A stretch of DNA of 64,000 nucleotides from Adiantum capillus-veneris (taxonomy: Eukaryota; Streptophyta; Polypodiopsida; Polypodiales; Pteridaceae): contig CM043966.1 in assembly GCA_014529385.2 (NCBI GenBank), positions 95,423,087 to 95,487,086 of the forward strand. Direction: 5' to 3'. Shown one piece after another: positions 62,864-64,000 of the stretch. Positions within the stretch are counted from its first letter, which is position 1, and every line of letters begins with the position of its first letter. A model generated the notes under the pieces. That model had not been told where the DNA came from, did no database searches, and worked only from the letters and a program-made list of their open reading frames with translations. The translations under genes and the position numbers were made by a program.

Positions 62864-64000
62864 TGTCATAAAAACTAATATTTACTTCTCCCAAATGATT
62901 TTCTCATGTTAAAATAATCATTTAATATGGAGAAGTACTAGGGGAGTAAAAGCTAGAATATTGGTAAGGCAGCCAGACCGCCGGTCTCAGCAGGGATCCG
63001 AAGGAGGGAAAATAGGGATCCAAAGGGGGGCAGTCTGCAAAAGAGCAATGTACATCAATGGAGCTTAGAAGACCTAAGTTTCAGCTCCATTAAGACCTCC
63101 AAAGGCTAAGGTTCCAAAAATTAACTAAAAAGTCCAATGGCCAAAGGTGGGAAAATTGGATGGTTATGGGAAGACTAAAAAGTATTCCCACATCCCTAGG
63201 AAGGAGGGGGTGAGCCCTAATGATAGGGGATGAGAGAGAAACACACACATACACACTCTCTCCCAAGCTCTTCCCAAAGGTAAGAATGGACACATGGAAG
63301 GCTCTTAGGCCACAGTTGCCCCTAATCTCCCCTCAAATCCTATTGGATGGCCATAGAGGTGGACCAATGAGAATTAGGGTAGAGTAAAATTAGTCTAATC
63401 AATTTAAAAATTATTGATAAAAGAATCAATAGAAATGAAGCTCCCTAGAAGACTATTGGACAGTCTACCAAGGGGTCCAATGAGCATCCAACAGACCAAT
63501 GGCTTGCTTGATTCCTATTGGCCAGAAGATTAAAAGGTCCAATGAGAGTTTAAATGAATTATTTAATTACCTTAAGCTCTCACAAAAGGGGAAAGGGGGA
63601 CACTTGTCACAAGGCTATCAATTATACTTCTTAATTCCTATTGGTTAAGCTTTGCAGGAACCAATGGGAAGCTAGTAAGAGCTTTTTGGAAGAGGGGTCG
63701 ACCAAGAGAGAGAAAAGGTTGGCATTGTTACACTAACTCACTTTGCTACACACGCGCACAACTTATGTGTTGAGCAAGAACTCCATCTCCTTCTCCAAGC
63801 ATTGAGAAGTAGATGCCTACACCAACAACTCTTGGCTATGGAATTTAAATCCAACCAAGAGCCAAGCTTCAATGGCATGCTCATCTCCTCTACCATGCTA
63901 ATTACTAAGCAAGTTATGCTATTAGAGTGATTACGTGAGGAGAATACTTCTTTCTCGTAAGATACGTCTTCTTCCTCTCAATCTTTCCTCATTCCCTACT
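62864..64000 (+). repeat. Gypsy A 3' LTR, cut by window end
   Basis: Starts TGTCATAAAAACTAATATT, matching 43470. It includes the 0.7-kb segment absent from the 5' LTR and is still in LTR sequence at 64000 (ATTCCCTACT, cf. 43872). Confidence 0.88.

Overview
This is a piece of a nuclear plant genome, dominated by decayed retrotransposons. The evidence is Ty1/copia and Ty3/gypsy elements primed by initiator-Met tRNA (TGGTATCAGAGC-type sites), an L1-type LINE, spliceosomal introns, long (AG)n/(CT)n tracts and almost no intact coding sequence. The scale of nesting suggests a large, TE-rich genome such as a fern, lycophyte or gymnosperm. The species cannot be fixed from the sequence alone.

Left part (1-12.9 kb): a minus-strand LTR element enters from the left edge (gag at 1-1061, primer site 2026-2037, probable LTR 2039-2512). 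A well-preserved 5.2-kb copia element (3914-9095, target duplication AAGAA) follows. The only convincing host gene is the 3' half of a split plus-strand gene, with seven exons between 10360 and 11846. One of its introns carries a 227-bp foldback insertion flanked by 14-bp direct repeats. An unassigned ORF lies downstream (12200-12622).

Middle (12.9-40 kb): a nearly full-length but broken LINE (12965-18661, 16-bp target duplication) landed in a TG tract. Older LINE reverse-transcriptase scraps lie to its right. A minus-strand copia element (22271-26471, duplication TGCAA) sits inside a related minus-strand copia element (to 29522). Next come an LTR fragment, a host segment duplicated in direct orientation, a second good plus-strand copia element inside one of those duplicates (30816-36326, duplication ATTAA), a 100-bp CT tract and a copia relic (39.3-40.0 kb).

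Right part (43.5-64 kb): one three-level nest. Gypsy A (43470 to beyond the window end) was entered by related Gypsy B (47441-62094, duplication AGACC). Gypsy B was in turn entered by a minus-strand LTR element C (48278-53819) and by an element that left a solo LTR (58556-59341, duplication CATAG).

No retroelement here is coding-competent. Each is broken by stops, frameshifts or internal deletions. In the youngest copia element all three stops sit where related copies in this window have glutamine, and three of the four substitutions between its LTRs are C/T differences, as expected for decay by cytosine deamination. I found no CRISPR, operon, defence system or clearly novel gene system. The most unusual items are the foldback insertion, the probable GC-AG intron, the exactly readable nests and the repeated loss of different pol domains.
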